A stretch of DNA of 64,000 nucleotides from Ascarosepion bandense (GCA_037127315.1 JBBBDQ010001122.1:3784001-3848000), one strand, 5' to 3'; counted from the first letter of the stretch, positions 42,570-54,289 are shown. Made by a program: numbers and translations. The notes: a model not told the origin generated them from the sequence alone.

Positions 42570-43390
42570 TCTTTTTAATCATTTCACCCCGAGCAAGGCA
42601 TTCCACTGCCACTGTTGCGCAGGGGGTTACACAGGATCGGGGAAGTGATGGGAAAAGGATGGTTAGATATAGGAAATGTCAGAAGGCGGGTGATAGACGG
42701 GTAAGAGTACCGAGGAATGAGGGTTAGTTAGATGGTGAGAATGTTTGAGAGAATAGATGCAAGTTAGTGTGTTAGGAGGTGTCTATTGACCATACATTTA
42801 AACTCCTGGAGATTGTAGCCGTTGGGGAAGCAGGCATGTGGATGGGGATTCCACAGGCGGGAAGTGCGAGAAAAGAAGCTGTTGGAGTAGAAATTACGGT
42901 TACATATTATCTGTTTCACTGTAAAAGGGTGGGACCTAGTTGCTAATCTAGTATCTCGTGTAAATTCGTACCTAGGCGGCACCAATGACCTAAGTTCATC
43001 GGAGCAGAAGTCGTGAAAGTACTTGTAGAAGAGGCACAGGGAAGCCACGTCACGCCGGTGAGAGAGCGGTTGCAGCCGGTCTACCAAGTCAGTATCAACC
43101 ACGTTACAGATTCTCCATTGTATTTTGTCAAGAAGCCCGAGGAAGTAGCAGGGGCACCCGACCAGATGTGGCAGCAGTATTCAATACACGGGCGGATGGT
43201 AGATTTATATATGTGCAGGATAGATTCAAACGGGAAAAACTTCCGGGCCCTGCACAGAGATACGACCTTCATAGCAGCGGACTTAGGAATGGATTCGATA
43301 TAGTCATTCCACTTGAGGTCCGCCGAGAGTGTAAGGCCAAGGAGGCGTAGTGTTTTACTCTCAGAGAGGCAAGCCTGTCCCATACACTTT
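42570..43390 (-). pseudogene. LINE-B RT C-terminus and 3' UTR (longest 3' copy)
   Basis: Minus frames: SESKTLRLLGLTLSADLKWN, then CRARKFFPFESILHIYKSTI, then RPCIEYCCHIWSGAPATSSG (frame 43081-43383), then after a deletion DRLQPLSHRRDVASLCLFYK, TRDTRLATRSHPFTVK and FPNGYNLQEFKCMVNRHL (frame 42764-43102). Stop at 42764, then ~180-bp UTR and the tail (GCCTTGCTCGGGGTGAAATG on the sense strand). Only the thumb/C-terminus is left, no YxDD. It is a good reference for the LINE-B 3' half. Confidence 0.9.
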
Positions 43391-44418
43391 ACTATTACTA
43401 CTGCTACAATTGCGCTTTGTATATATATCTCGATCGGGTATTTTTTCAGAAGATAAACTGTGCAGACTCCTTTATGAAAATACGTTAAAAACGAGAAATA
43501 ATTTAGATCTTAGTATTCAATAAGTGTATGTGAAAATTTGGGTATACAGTATTATTTACATCTGTTCGAATTTTACGGAAGACAAAAGATTATTACGTAA
43601 ACGCTATTTATAAGAAAAAAAACGGAACACAGGAAGTTAAAAGTTAGATTTAATAAACTCAGAAGTTTTATAGGTTATTAGATATATTTCGCAATTTTTA
43701 ATTTCGAATTTTATCAAAAAAAAACTGTTTATTCATTGCTGGTTTTGAGACTTCATTATTTTCTGCAAACGACAAAAATGTTTTCTGCTCTTTGAAAGCT
43801 TGAATTGCGTTTGAGACAACGTCACTGTTTGGTTAATAAATGTTAATAAATTTGAATTTGAAGTTCGTGTGACCTTATTTTTGCACAAATTTAAGGTGAT
43901 ATCGGCGTGATCTTTACTAAATTGAGATTTTAGTGATAATACTTAAACCTACTGAAAGTTTATCAATAATTTCCAACAATTTTTAACGGGGGTTTACAGG
44001 TGTATATCGATCGTGGTAACCTACAGTAACTGTGAATTAAATCCCTAGATTCAGTGAAAACAGCGAGCAATGATTAAGCAGTACTAAAATAAGAACTAGA
44101 TTTAGTGTCCCTAGACATGTGGTTACCCGGATCATTATAACCTGAGGAAAGCCGGAGGGCACAAGCAATAGCAGTTTGATTGTAATTTGTGTGAATAAAA
44201 TGTATCGTCAAAATCCACACGATGATACCATGCGATATCAGAAACGCCAAATTTAGAATTTAGCTCATTTTCAGACACAAATATAAAAAAAATATTTTAG
44301 AGATGCAAACTATCAGACAGATTTTGAATATACTTTTCTTTGTCTGTGATTATTTTTTCGTTTGAAGGATTCATTCGCGTTTTGGCCCTAAACTTTAAGG
44401 TAGAAAAGTGTGTTGTAC
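43391..44418. other. No gene recognised
   Basis: More than 1 kb of AT-rich sequence without a match inside the window or a credible frame. One of the larger apparently unique stretches. Confidence 0.45.
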
Positions 44419-44527
44419 ACACACACACACACACACACACAGTTTATTATGAATTGGCAGCATTCCCCACGAATTGGCAAAAACCACAACAAAAATCTTT
44501 ACCTTTCCTCGGAACAATCAGCCCGTC

Positions 44528-44564
<37 letters not shown>
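44419..44564. repeat. (CA)n and (TA)n microsatellites
   Basis: CA run 44419-44441 and TA run 44534-44564, the latter abutting repeat R1. Confidence 0.95.
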
Positions 44565-44566
<2 letters not shown>

Positions 44567-44568
44567 CC

Positions 44569-45215
44569 TTTGAAATTTCACTCGCCCGATCACATTAGTC
44601 GATTAAAAACTTAATTAGGCGATTAAAAATCTCGCAATGAAACGTGTCCCTTCAAATACAGAAAAAGGAAATCTGATCCCTTTTACAACCTAAAAGTATG
44701 CCATTGAAGATTCACAAGTTACTTAGAATGACCTACAATGACATTATTGAACTCTTTGGTCTTATGCATGGCTGGTCAGTGTAAACATTCGTTTAATCAA
44801 CGCTTCCAGAGTAGAGCCAAAATGTCTCTGTCGCCAAGATTAAAGATTTTTTAGATTTTTAGAAACTTATTTAGAAAGATATTATCCTTGATTCAACAGC
44901 AATTTCCTCCCCGCTTACGAAAAGTAAAAATGAACAATTGAAAGAAAAAAATAGGCATATTTCTTTCAACCACGTACCGAAAAACAAATTATACAAGTAA
45001 GTAATTTTTTATAGAAAATCGTTGAGAAAATCAGATTTGTTATTTTTTCTATCATCTATGAGATAGAAGTTGTAGTCAAACAGAAGAAAGAAACTACGAA
45101 TTTAGGTACCTCAACTCAATTGCCAAAAAAACCCCCAAAAAACAGCATATCATGATGTTAAAAGGGCTCAAACTTAATAAAAACAAAGTTCTATCATCAA
45201 AATGCTTATGCGAAT
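44569..45215 (+). repeat. Interspersed repeat R1, copy 2
   Basis: Collinear with 25590-26430 and shorter by an internal deletion. It ends near AACAAAGTTCTATCATCAAA. Confidence 0.75.
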
Positions 45216-45919
45216 AAAACAGAGCTTAATCTAATATAGCAGACCAATTAAGTATAAATTAATAAATATACATATTATCCTATGCTTATAGCACAACTCA
45301 GAGTTTCCCCATCGAAACGAAATGCAGATTTTATCAAAATTACAATACGTTTGTCGTTGCAATTTACTTCTGGGATGATCTTGAAATTTATCGAAAGTAC
45401 TTGGATAGGAAAAAAAACTATGCCACCTTCTTTGAGAAATCTCATCTTAACATCAAGAAACTGGTTAGAAAAATGATAAGATATAAAAATAGACATAACA
45501 TCTCTATATATTAATCAATAAAACATGTTTGAATGCTGCATGCATATATATAGTGACAAAGATAACAAGTTCGTTATTCCAACAGGCCTTCACTTGTCTG
45601 TTTCACATTTTCTGTCGCTTGCTATAATTCTTCTCATTTCAAACATACGCACCGTAGTGGGGGCGCTAGAGGGTGTCGTCAGTGATGTCATCGCGAGGAT
45701 CACTGGGGGGTTTCAGGTCTATCAACATCATACCCCCTCATCGCGCCGAACCGACCAGAGATGATCAGTTTCTGATCCACCGTCGATAAGCGCTTTCAGA
45801 CACTGTAAAAATTACATTTGGACCCTGTACAAAACCTTGCAAATGCTTCAGATTGGTGACAGTCAGAGCCACTTTCCATTTAGAGGCGAACCGAAAATAT
45901 GAAACAAATATTTAAATGT
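45216..45919. other. No gene recognised; possible unique sequence
   Basis: 45640-45760 is locally GC-richer (GTGGGGGCGCTAGAGGGTGT) and unmatched in the window. No motif allows an assignment. Confidence 0.4.
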
Positions 45920-46222
45920 CTATCAGTCAGTCAGTTAAGAAACACGCTTGGGAGATCATGTCCCGAAAGAGACATGACTGACTGGGCAGAAGATTATCCC
46001 GCAGTAGGTAGCCATTGTTTTCTGCGGTAGACTGGTTGCCGTCCAAGGCTATAGAACCCAATCTGTCCTGCTATTTAACCCATAACTGGAGGGAAGAGGC
46101 GGATTAATACCTTTCCCAAGTGTATTTGTGCGTAAGTGAATGAAATGGATTCAACTGGAATTCGAACTCGGTTCCCCGGTTTCTCATTCCGAGCCGATAT
46201 CCACTGTACCACAACGCACATA
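45920..46222 (-). mobile_element. SINE-A, full length
   Basis: All parts present, with a short deletion in the tail (CAGTTAAGAAACACGC). Confidence 0.9.
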
Positions 46223-46739
46223 AATGTCTATACTTGACTGATATTGACGTATCCAGTTTGTAGCACGCATCAGGGGCAGTCCCTTTTCTTTTTAATAACC
46301 AGACGCCATGTCCGCATACATTTGATAGTTATTCCTTCTTTCTTGCTTTCCTTCACTATCTTTTTTTTAGAGTTTCTGTAGTTTTGTTTCTGTGTCTACC
46401 GTCAACGCAGTTAATTGCCACATAACCAGATCAAATTTCATGGAACATTCTCCAAAGTTTATATCTCTGTTCTAGGACTTTAAACAGACTGCTAATTTCA
46501 ATAAACACACACATACATACACATAAACATAGTATTTGTATACAAGAGCAAAAATGTTATTGGTTTTTCAACATTTTTTAGTTTAGCAACTCGCGTAAAT
46601 ATTCATCAGGTTTGGTGAAACATCAGGCAAACTATAGGAACACGAATAGGGTACAATTCAATGACTAATAAACGCTAACGGAAAACGAAAAATGAAATTT
46701 TAATTAAAATTTCAAACGTGTTTAGAAAGAATTTTTTAA
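46223..46739. other. Mostly unassigned; Penelope-like trace near 46560-46615
   Basis: The minus strand at 46605-46611 has CTGATGA followed by AATATTTACGCGAGTTGC and AAACT. Core order is suggestive but no stem II forms. Confidence 0.3.
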
Positions 46740-46862
46740 AAAATTTTGAAAATAATAACAAAATTTGATCTTTCCTCTTAATAATAGCAAAAACATTTTG
46801 ATGATAGAACTTTGTTTTTATTAAGTTTGAGCCTTTTTAACATCATGATATGCTGTTTTTTT
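46740..46862 (-). repeat. Repeat R1, copy 3 (fragment)
   Basis: CAAAAACATTTTGATGATAG and CATCATGATATGCTG are the reverse of the R1 3' part at 45130-45205. Confidence 0.65.
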
Positions 46863-46901
46863 TTGTTTTTTTTTGTTTTTTTTTAATATATATATGTATA
46901 T

Positions 46902-47038
46902 AGTTACGCATCGCTCGTTCAGTGAAATGAATTAGAGCACGCTAGCTATTCGTATAATGATATGCGCTAAAAAGTCTTCCTACGTCCACCGAACGCCCAT
47001 AGCCCAGGGGTAGAGTCGCATGATAATTATGGCCGGTA

Positions 47039-47042
<4 letters not shown>
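46902..47042 (+). mobile_element. SINE-B fragment joined to an NA-Tc1 end
   Basis: GCATCGCTCGTTCAGTG … CGCCCATAGCCCAGGGGTAG (box A), cut after GAGTCGCA, then TGATAATTATGGCCGGTAGT, the NA-Tc1 terminus. It is followed by (TA)n 47043-47084. Confidence 0.7.
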
Positions 47043-47089
<47 letters not shown>

Positions 47090-47239
47090 TTCAAATATGT
47101 AAATATGTAAAGTTTCATATATATATATGTAAAGTTTCAAATGTATAGGCCGGTAAATATAATTCACTCTGTTTGTAACTGAAGAAAAATACGCATTACA
47201 CATGACTGAATCTCATACAACTATAGAAAAGGAAGGAGA

Positions 47240-47553
47240 CAATTTGTGTTTATGTGAATGCAACGAATTCAACTGGAATTCGAACACGGCTCTCCGTTTT
47301 CTCGTTTCGATATCCACCTCACCTTAACGAACATCCATTGCATTCACTTACGTGCAAGTACCTTTTTCTCCCTTCAGCTATGGGTTAAATAGCAGGGCAG
47401 ATTGTGTTCTATAGCCTTGTTTGACGACCAGTCTACCACAGTAAATAATGCCAACCTACAGCGGGGAAAATCTTCTGCCCAGTCAGTCAAGTATCTTTCG
47501 AGACTTGATCGCCCAAAGCGTGTATCACGTATGGCACTTAGTTGACTGACTAC
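47240..47553. mobile_element. Head-to-head SINE-A pair
   Basis: 47240-47332 is the tRNA head on the minus strand (GAATGCAACGAATTCAACTG …); 47333-47553 is the body and tail on the plus strand (CATTGCATTCACTTACGTGC … CACTTAGTTGACTGACT). The two meet with ~20 complementary bases. Confidence 0.8.
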
Positions 47554-47559
47554 TCGCTA

Positions 47560-47770
47560 ATGGGCCTCTTTCCCGGTTCCATGCTTTCCAGGCAATTTTG
47601 ATCTTCAAAAGTTCCAATGCAGTGTCAGTTGTTATCTGCTGTTTTCTTTATTACTCTTGTTCTCGCTGCTTAATAATGCTTCACTGTTTTTTTTCTTATT
47701 CTTCAACACTTAATAACCGCTTGTGTCTTAGTGGCTTTACTACCTTGTATGAAGTAATATGATAAAAAAG
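47560..47770 (+). pseudogene. LINE-B 3' end, strongly diverged
   Basis: GGTTCCATGCTTTCCAGGCA, TTCCAATGCAGTGTCAGTTG and the tail AGTGGCTTTACTACCTTGTA keep only the outline of LINE-B. Confidence 0.5.
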
Positions 47771-47809
47771 AAATTGAATAAGAACAGACATCATGCTTGA
47801 CCTACCATC

Positions 47810-47882
47810 AGTCAGTTAAAATGACATACGTAATACACGCTTGGGCGATCATGTCTCAAAAGAGTCATGACTGATTGGGTAG
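47810..47882 (-). mobile_element. SINE-A tail fragment
   Basis: CAGTCAGTTAAAATGACATA to CTGATTGGGTAG, then unrelated sequence. Confidence 0.8.
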
Positions 47883-48365
47883 CGTTTAAAAAGATAGAGA
47901 GGAAGGAAAAGCTCGTATAGAGAGTAAGTGGCGTATCAGACGGAGGAACTAAGTCACTGACTAAGGAAGCAGAATTATTATAGAATAATAATAACAGCGA
48001 CAGGCTTGTCACCATGACGACGAGGTGAAGTGTATTTCTTACGTTTCTTTATCCAAGGTAACAAAGTGAAACCTATCTGCGTTGTTTTATGCTTGTTTGG
48101 CCACGGCACTCAATGAGAAATGCGCCCCAATATCAGTGAAGCTCTGCACTAGAAACAGACGTACAGGCATGCAACGACGCACATTTTCGAACGGTACTTA
48201 ACAGAAGAAACTCAGCAAGAGTGATTTTACGACGTTCCTGCCGACAATGAAAACCATTTTCCTTATCGCAAATATTTCAGTACCGATCAGCACCACCCAG
48301 TGAAGAAATGCTAAACAGACTTATCGACGTTCCTTACTTTCCTTTTCTTTTCTGTCTTATGCCAT
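47883..48365. other. No gene recognised
   Basis: Less AT-rich than its surroundings (48040-48330) with no match in the window and no long frame. Possibly non-repetitive genomic DNA. Confidence 0.4.
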
Positions 48366-48950
48366 ATGTGCGTTGTGGTGCAAGGATGTGCAGCGGATAT
48401 CGGCTCGGAACAAGAAATCGGGGAGCCGAGTTCGAATTCCAGTTGAATTCCTCGCATTCACTTATACCCTTGGGAAAGGTATTAATCCGTCTCTTTCCTC
48501 CAGTTATGGGTTAAATAATAGAACAGATTGGGTTCTATATCCTTGGCTGGCAACCAGACTACTGCAGAAAGCAATGGCAACCTACTGCGGGATAATCTTC
48601 TGCTCAGTCAGTCATGTTTCTTTTTTGATCGCCCAAAGCGTGTATCACGTATGGAACTTAACTCACTGACTAAATATAATAGTTGGAGACATGATTAAGG
48701 CTTCTACGGAGAATCGGTTTTCTATTGTTATGAAGTAATAAACTGATCCCCCACTAATTACTACTTAATAATATAATACATTTCTTCCCCCTTTATCCAT
48801 GAATCAAATTATAGAACAGTTTTGGGTTCTATAGGCGCAGAAAACAATGGCAACTTACTGCGGGATAATCTTCTGCCCAGTCAGTCATGTCTCTTTCGAA
48901 AAATGATCGCCTAAGCGTGTAACACGTATGGCACTTAACTGACTGATTTC
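48366..48950 (+). mobile_element. SINE-A / hairpin / SINE-A composite
   Basis: Full SINE-A 48366-48675, linker, hairpin 48708-48756 (left arm eroded: GGAGAATCGGTTTT), linker, 5'-truncated SINE-A 48790-48945. Confidence 0.88.
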
Positions 48951-49083
48951 TTCATGATGTCCTCTAGTAATATAGTAAAATACCTTCTGATTTTGAGTGT
49001 CTATTCGGTTTCCATTTTCTATAAAACTTACTCGTTGCTCACATGTTCAGGCCATGGTATTCTCAGCATCTTTGTATAGAACT

Positions 49084-50240
49084 ACACTACCGGCAATAAT
49101 TATTAGGCCACCTCAGATTTTTAAAAGAAATGATGTCTTTCATATTATTTTTAGTATTTATTGCCAAATGAAAATAGAATGCTTCTTTTGTTATTTGGTC
49201 TTGGGTATGACAGTAAACGGCATCCGGAAGCAAGGCTTCTAATTGATAGGTTGTGAGAAGCGTGGAACCACCTCTTAACTGCTGTTGTTCCCAGATCCAC
49301 CCTGACCCGGTGTGGTAGCACCTGTTAGCGTCCCAGCTATGGGCAAATAGTTAACTCCTAAACTTGGGTGAAAACACTATGAAAGTATAAAAATACACTT
49401 TTATAGAAATATATACTTAAAAATCGACATTTATAGAAAATATATATTTTGGAAGGAAAAATATTAATAATAATACATTCTTGAAGAAAAAAATTATTAC
49501 CATAACACATTTTTAAAGGAAAAAAATTATTCTCAGCAAAACATTTTTGAATACAAAACTATAAGGCATTTTCTAAAATATAGAATAAAAACAAAATTTT
49601 AATTAAAATCTGACTAAATAAACCTTTTCATTATAACCAAACATAAAAAAATATCTTAACCCTCTAGGGCCATTCGTATCATATTTGATACAGTATGAAA
49701 ACAAGCCTTGAAAAAAATATTTTCCTGAAAAATTTTTTAAGAGAAATATTTTATAAATTTCAAATGAAAGTAGTACTGACTGCTCAGTCAATGAATACCA
49801 AAAGTTTCCTTATAGAGAAATACCAAATGTTTCCTTATAGGGAAATACTGTATCAAATATGATACGAATGGCCCTAGAGGGTTAAAACCCCACCTTTTTG
49901 GCATTAAATAACCCATAAAGGTTGATATGCCGTTAAACAAAACTCAAACTCAAAACTTTTGTTATTATTACTTTGCAAAAGTTTACAAGGCAAGAAAGCA
50001 AAGATGAACTTGTCTGAATCACCCTAAATTTTCTTCATTCTTTCATTGATCAAACTGCAATATAGGTGATTATTAAATATTTATGAATTCACTTGATGCA
50101 CATGTTATTGTGCAGTATTAACAAAAGAACCATTCTTGTTTCATTTACAATTATTCACTTGGCAATAAACACGAAAAAATAGTATGAAATACATCATTTT
50201 TTTAAAACACTGGGATCGCCTTATAATTCTGGCCGGTAGT
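49084..50240. mobile_element. NA-Tc1: complete non-autonomous Tc1-like element
   Basis: Terminal inverted repeats of ~110 bp (left CACTACCGGCAATAATTATT; right, in reverse, CACTACCGGCCAGAATTATA) between TA dinucleotides (TACACTACC … GGTAGTGTA). Length ~1157 bp including a nested 222-bp MITE. The interior has no transposase frame but carries ~31-bp degenerate repeats (49440-49560). Mobilisation would need a transposase from elsewhere. The 4.5-kb Tc1 has different ends, so is an unlikely partner. Confidence 0.82.
49660..49881. mobile_element. piggyBac-type MITE, 222 bp, perfect 37-bp TIRs
   Basis: TTAA at 49656-49659 and 49882-49885 flank it. The ends CCCTCTAGGGCCATTCGTAT … and the reverse of … ATACGAATGGCCCTAGAGGG are identical over 37 bases. 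TTAA duplication and CCCT…AGGG termini are piggyBac hallmarks. No coding. Confidence 0.88.
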
Positions 50241-50284
50241 GTACATTTGTTCTCTTCTTTGTCTGTGAGGAGATTGTTCATAAT

Positions 50285-50490
50285 CTCCTATCTCACTGAC
50301 TCGCATCCTTTCTCTCATGCCCTTTTCTTCATCAACTTCACCCCCATCACATCAGTATTCTCATCCTTCTCTTACCCACTTCCTGACATCCCTTATAACC
50401 TGTCACTCTTTCTTATTACTTTCCCCCTATGTAACCCCCTGCACACCAGTGGCAGTAAAATTGCCTTGCTTGGGTGAAATGATAAAAAAA
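50285..50490 (+). pseudogene. LINE-B 3' UTR and tail
   Basis: CACATCAGTATTCTCATCCT, CACTTCCTGACATCCCTTAT, CCCCCTGCACACCAGTGGCA, TTGCCTTGCTTGGGTGAAAT, A7. Confidence 0.85.
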
Positions 50491-50716
50491 TAAATTTAAT
50501 TGTCCATCTAAAATGATCTGATGTTAAACTCGTGCATCAACATCTGTTCAAAGTCACGTAGAAAATCACGTACAAAGTCACGTACAAAGTCACGTTCAAA
50601 ATAAACATATTCGATTAGCGTCCTTATTCTTCGGGTCTGCAAAAAGAAACATGCAACGAACTCGAACGTAATCCCCACCCCACAAAAAAATAAGAACAGA
50701 AAACAAAAACGAAAAT

Positions 50717-51082
50717 TTGGAAGACGTAAAAGCTTCACACGCTTGGGTAACGAAGGATTTTGAGCTGGAAAGTTGTTTATCTGTTTGCTATTCAGTGCAG
50801 CTTTTAACAGATAACGCAGTCGACCTTACGGGTGTCTTTTACCCACCAAGTCTTTGTTTTGAGCAGAATTTGAGAAGGATGCCGGTAGATCGATACGAAA
50901 TCGTTGCGCAATATTTATGCAAATGTATGACAAGATTTCCGGTTTTGCTAGTAAAACGAATGGTGTATAGTGTCGATTGCAGTGAGGTACAAAGAAGAGG
51001 TTTCATAATAAATTGTGTAAAAGTTTGTTCGTTTGAAGGAAGTAATCAAAGAAATATTTATCTACTGTTGTGTGATGGTTGA
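50717..51082 (+). CDS. Unrecognised 121-residue open frame (hypothetical)
   Basis: Not part of any repeat I can identify in the window. The frame starts MEDVKASHAWVTKDFELESC and is not low-complexity: eight cysteines, mixed charge, no membrane segment or signal peptide evident, and the stop TGA is followed by ordinary AT-rich DNA. The start ATG is weakly placed and is inside an A-rich leader. A host exon, a remnant of a retroelement ORF, or chance are all possible; 121 codons in AT-rich DNA is somewhat long for chance. No family recognised. Confidence 0.25.
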   Translation: MEDVKASHAWVTKDFELESCLSVCYSVQLLTDNAVDLTGVFYPPSLCFEQNLRRMPVDRYEIVAQYLCKCMTRFPVLLVKRMVYSVDCSEVQRRGFIINCVKVCSFEGSNQRNIYLLLCDG

Positions 51083-51708
51083 CTATCTCGGCTTGAAGGT
51101 CAGTTTACCGGGGCAGCGAGCTTGTAGCAGACTTAACTGAAACTGGTAAATAGGCTGGGGTTTATATAGCGGCTCAGGCAGTTGTATATTTCCAAATTTA
51201 TGCAATAGAGAGATTAAAAAAGAAATCATTATAAAAAAGAATTTTTTTACGATGGTTCGCTGATACCATTATAATTCAAAGAACAATGTTACCACTCAAG
51301 CTAATTCTAAAACTGTAACACATGTGGGATATAGAAAAGGGCTTTGGGAGACGCCTGCTTTATTTTTTTTACTATTTTAAAAGTCAAACTACACACTAAT
51401 TAGGCCTCTAATCCAAAACTAAAAGGGCTCGAGGTTAAGCTAAAAAAACAACATAATTTTATAGAAATAACTTTGAATTTCTTAATTCAACCTATGGAAG
51501 TTCAAAGCCTCACTTTAAATCTGATTCGGGCTATGAAACCAATTCCGGAAAGAAAATGGATCACTTCCGGCCGAAAATTGGATTTGGGCCGAAACTTCGA
51601 TGTAGACCAAAATTCAAAGTCAAGCCGAAAATTGATTTCTTTACATCACAAAATCTGAGCTACATAAATTAAGCTGAGTTCTTCAAATTACAAATTCTGC
51701 GGAACAGG
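51083..51708. other. No gene recognised; imprecise GGCCGAAAATT-type repeats
   Basis: CCGGCCGAAAATTGG, GGGCCGAAACTTCG and AAGCCGAAAATTG recur loosely between 51565 and 51645. Confidence 0.4.
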
Positions 51709-51746
51709 TTTCGTGACGTGGTGTTTTGAAACCCCACGTCACGAAA
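51709..51746. repeat. Perfect 13-bp hairpin with TGACGT in the arms
   Basis: TTTCGTGACGTGG, 12-base loop, CCACGTCACGAAA. Confidence 0.85.
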
Positions 51747-51949
51747 TCTCGCATTTAACTCTGATTTCATGACAATTTGAACAAATAAAATGGATTTCCT
51801 TCATTTACAAATTTTTGGAGACATTTTAAACGAAGTTTTGTGTTGCTTTAAACACAATATAAATTAAAGATTTTTATAAATCACTTTTTTTCCGTTGTTT
51901 TAAAATTTAAATTTCTAACTGTACCCTTCTTACATGGACACAACTCTAA

Positions 51950-52590
51950 ATAGTCCAGGTACCATAGTAAAGAGCTCATCCGAACAATTACCATGAAAGT
52001 ATTTATAGAAAAGACAGAGAGGCAACCTTACGGCAATGAGAAAGTGATCGAAACCGAGCTGCCAGATCAGGAACAATAATATGACTGATTCTTTTGGTCT
52101 TATCAAGGAGCTCCAAGTAAATAGTAGAGGGATCAGGACATAATGCAGCGGCAATATTCTAAGTGGGAACGAATGCTAGGCTTATAGGTATGTAATATAG
52201 ATCAGTTAAGTGCCATATGTGAAACACGCTTAGGCGATCATGTCTCGAAAAAGACATGACTGACTGGGCAGATGATTATCTAGCAGTTAGTTGCCATTGA
52301 ACCCAATCTGTCCTGTTATTTAACCCATAACTGGAAGGAATAGACGGATTAATAACTTTCCCAAGGGTATTTGCGCGTAAGTGAATGCAATGAATTCAAC
52401 TGGAATTCGAACTCGGCTCCCCGATTTTTCGTTCCGAGCCGATGTCCACTGCACCACAACCGGAGAGAAAAAATTTGCACGACACAGTGAAATGACTTTC
52501 TTAGCAGCTGACTTCGAAATGGAATCAATACAGTCTTTTTACTTCGTGTCAGCTGATCACGTGAACTCGAGAAGGCACAGCCAGTGTTAA
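51950..52590 (-). pseudogene. LINE-B RT fragment split by a SINE-A
   Basis: Minus strand: 52465-52590 gives ADxxxDSISKSAAKKVISLC; 51950-52160 continues IYLELLDKTKRISHI and CLFYKYFHGNCSDEL. The 52200-52462 segment between them is a SINE-A. Stops and shifts throughout. Confidence 0.75.
52200..52462 (-). mobile_element. SINE-A nested in LINE-B
   Basis: Tail to tRNA head (reverse of GTTGTGGTGCAGTGGACATC), with a ~50-bp internal deletion (GTTGCCATTGAACCCAATCT). Confidence 0.88.
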
Positions 52591-52696
52591 AATGGGCAGG
52601 ATGAACGTGTATGATATGAATAAAAGTGGGGATTGCAGAAGGTGAATATGATTAGGATTAGAAGTATAGATAATGAAAATGTAGCGTTATATATAT

Positions 52697-53505
52697 AAAT
52701 TAGCAGTATAGTCCGGCGTTGCTCTGGTGTAATGAAAGCTTTAAAACGAATCCATGGTCCTGTATCTCAGACTCTTTGGACGTTGACACGAAAGACTAAA
52801 AAGCAATAGTTGTTTCCGGTCAAAGCGAAACCGTAGATTAAAAGAAAAAATAAATAGATGTAAGTCAAATTTTGATTTCCGGTATCGATGTCAAATACGT
52901 TTTCCGTCGTAAACTGAATTTTGAAGGCTTAATAAGTCCTCTAAGTAAATGGTATCATGGCTGAGATTAAGAACTACAATTATACTTACTTAGAGCACAA
53001 CCTGTAGCAAAAACCAAAATAAAAGAGCCGAAAAACTGATTTTGATCAGACCCGATAGGATATCGGGGTATTGATATCATATGTCAAAGTCAAATAAGTC
53101 ACCCAAGAATAAACTAACCTAAGTAAGCCCATGAAAACTTAACGTACCCATCTGAAGTAAAATTGGAGAAAATGAGCCATATTGATAGCTGAATACCGGT
53201 TTTTGATCAGATTCGATAGAATATCGGGAGTATCGATTTTCGATATCGGGGAAAATGATTCGTCTGAGATCTATTAATGTTTGAGACTAAAAATTATAAT
53301 TTTACCAAGTTAGAGCAAATTCTGCAGCAAGTACCACGATAGAATGGCTGAAATCCTGATCTTGATCAGACCTGATCGGATATCGGGGTATCGATTTTCG
53401 ATATCGGGGGCGTGGAGAATCGGGAAAAAATAAGTAAACCATAACCTAAAGAATAGTTGTGTGAAGTTTGGTAAGAATCGGATAAAAATTGTGGGTTTGT
53501 ATAAA

Positions 53506-53573
<68 letters not shown>

Positions 53574-53590
53574 TTTTTATACACACAGAT
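52697..53590 (-). mobile_element. Helitron relic with internal ~155-bp degenerate repeats
   Basis: Minus 3' end: reverse of TTAGCAGTATAGTCCGGCGT (CTAG changed to CTAA). Interior repeats the block GATCAGACCTGATCGGATAT / CGGGGTATCGATTTTCGATA at 53045, 53205 and 53367. The 5' side ends in (CA)n 53508-53569 and the reverse of AAAAGCAAG. Confidence 0.65.
53508..53569. repeat. (CA)n microsatellite
   Basis: 31 CA units, uninterrupted. Confidence 0.97.
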
Positions 53591-54289
53591 GTTTTGTTTT
53601 TATTTTATACTCTGTTGAAACCTTTTTTGCGATGTAATGATTAGATAATGAATATGTATACACCTTGGTCCCCACTCACTGGAATGTGATTGGCTGGTGT
53701 CAGCCATAAATATAGTCTAAGGCGAGAACACCCAGAGATCTTCCCCCAGAGGTCTATTGCTCGACGTCTATTGACTACGCCTACGTCTCAGGATACTGCA
53801 TACGACGAGTACCGTCCATTACGTCTATTACTAGATTGTTCTACTCGGTTACATTTGCTTAAACCACTTAACTCTCTCGAATGATATATATATATATATA
53901 TCTTTCCGGGACATATAAATTCGTAAATTTTCTTCACAAATGAATTATTTTTATTGTGTTTCAACCTTTCGACTCCTTTTCCCAGTTTGTATTCATTAGT
54001 TAAGTTATTATTATTCTTTTGTTAATTACCTTTTCCAACGCTACTCTCCGATGAAGTGTTGGCCAGAACGACCCGAAGAGCTTTGTTTATAAAAAATGTT
54101 TTCTCTTTTTAAAACTATATATATAATGCTCTCATTACGTTTGAGCTTTCTGGAGAGGAATTTTTTTAAAAAAGGTACGACTTTTGCAATTTACGCGTTT
54201 CTCTTTAGGAATGAATTGAGTTCTTCCGGTGACTGACGTGTGTATACACCACTTATATATAACACGTTAAAATTTCTTTTCTTTCATTC

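Noticed and set aside
43013..43350. Plus-strand frames of 96 and 60 codons
   Set aside because: Antisense of LINE-B reverse transcriptase coding sequence.
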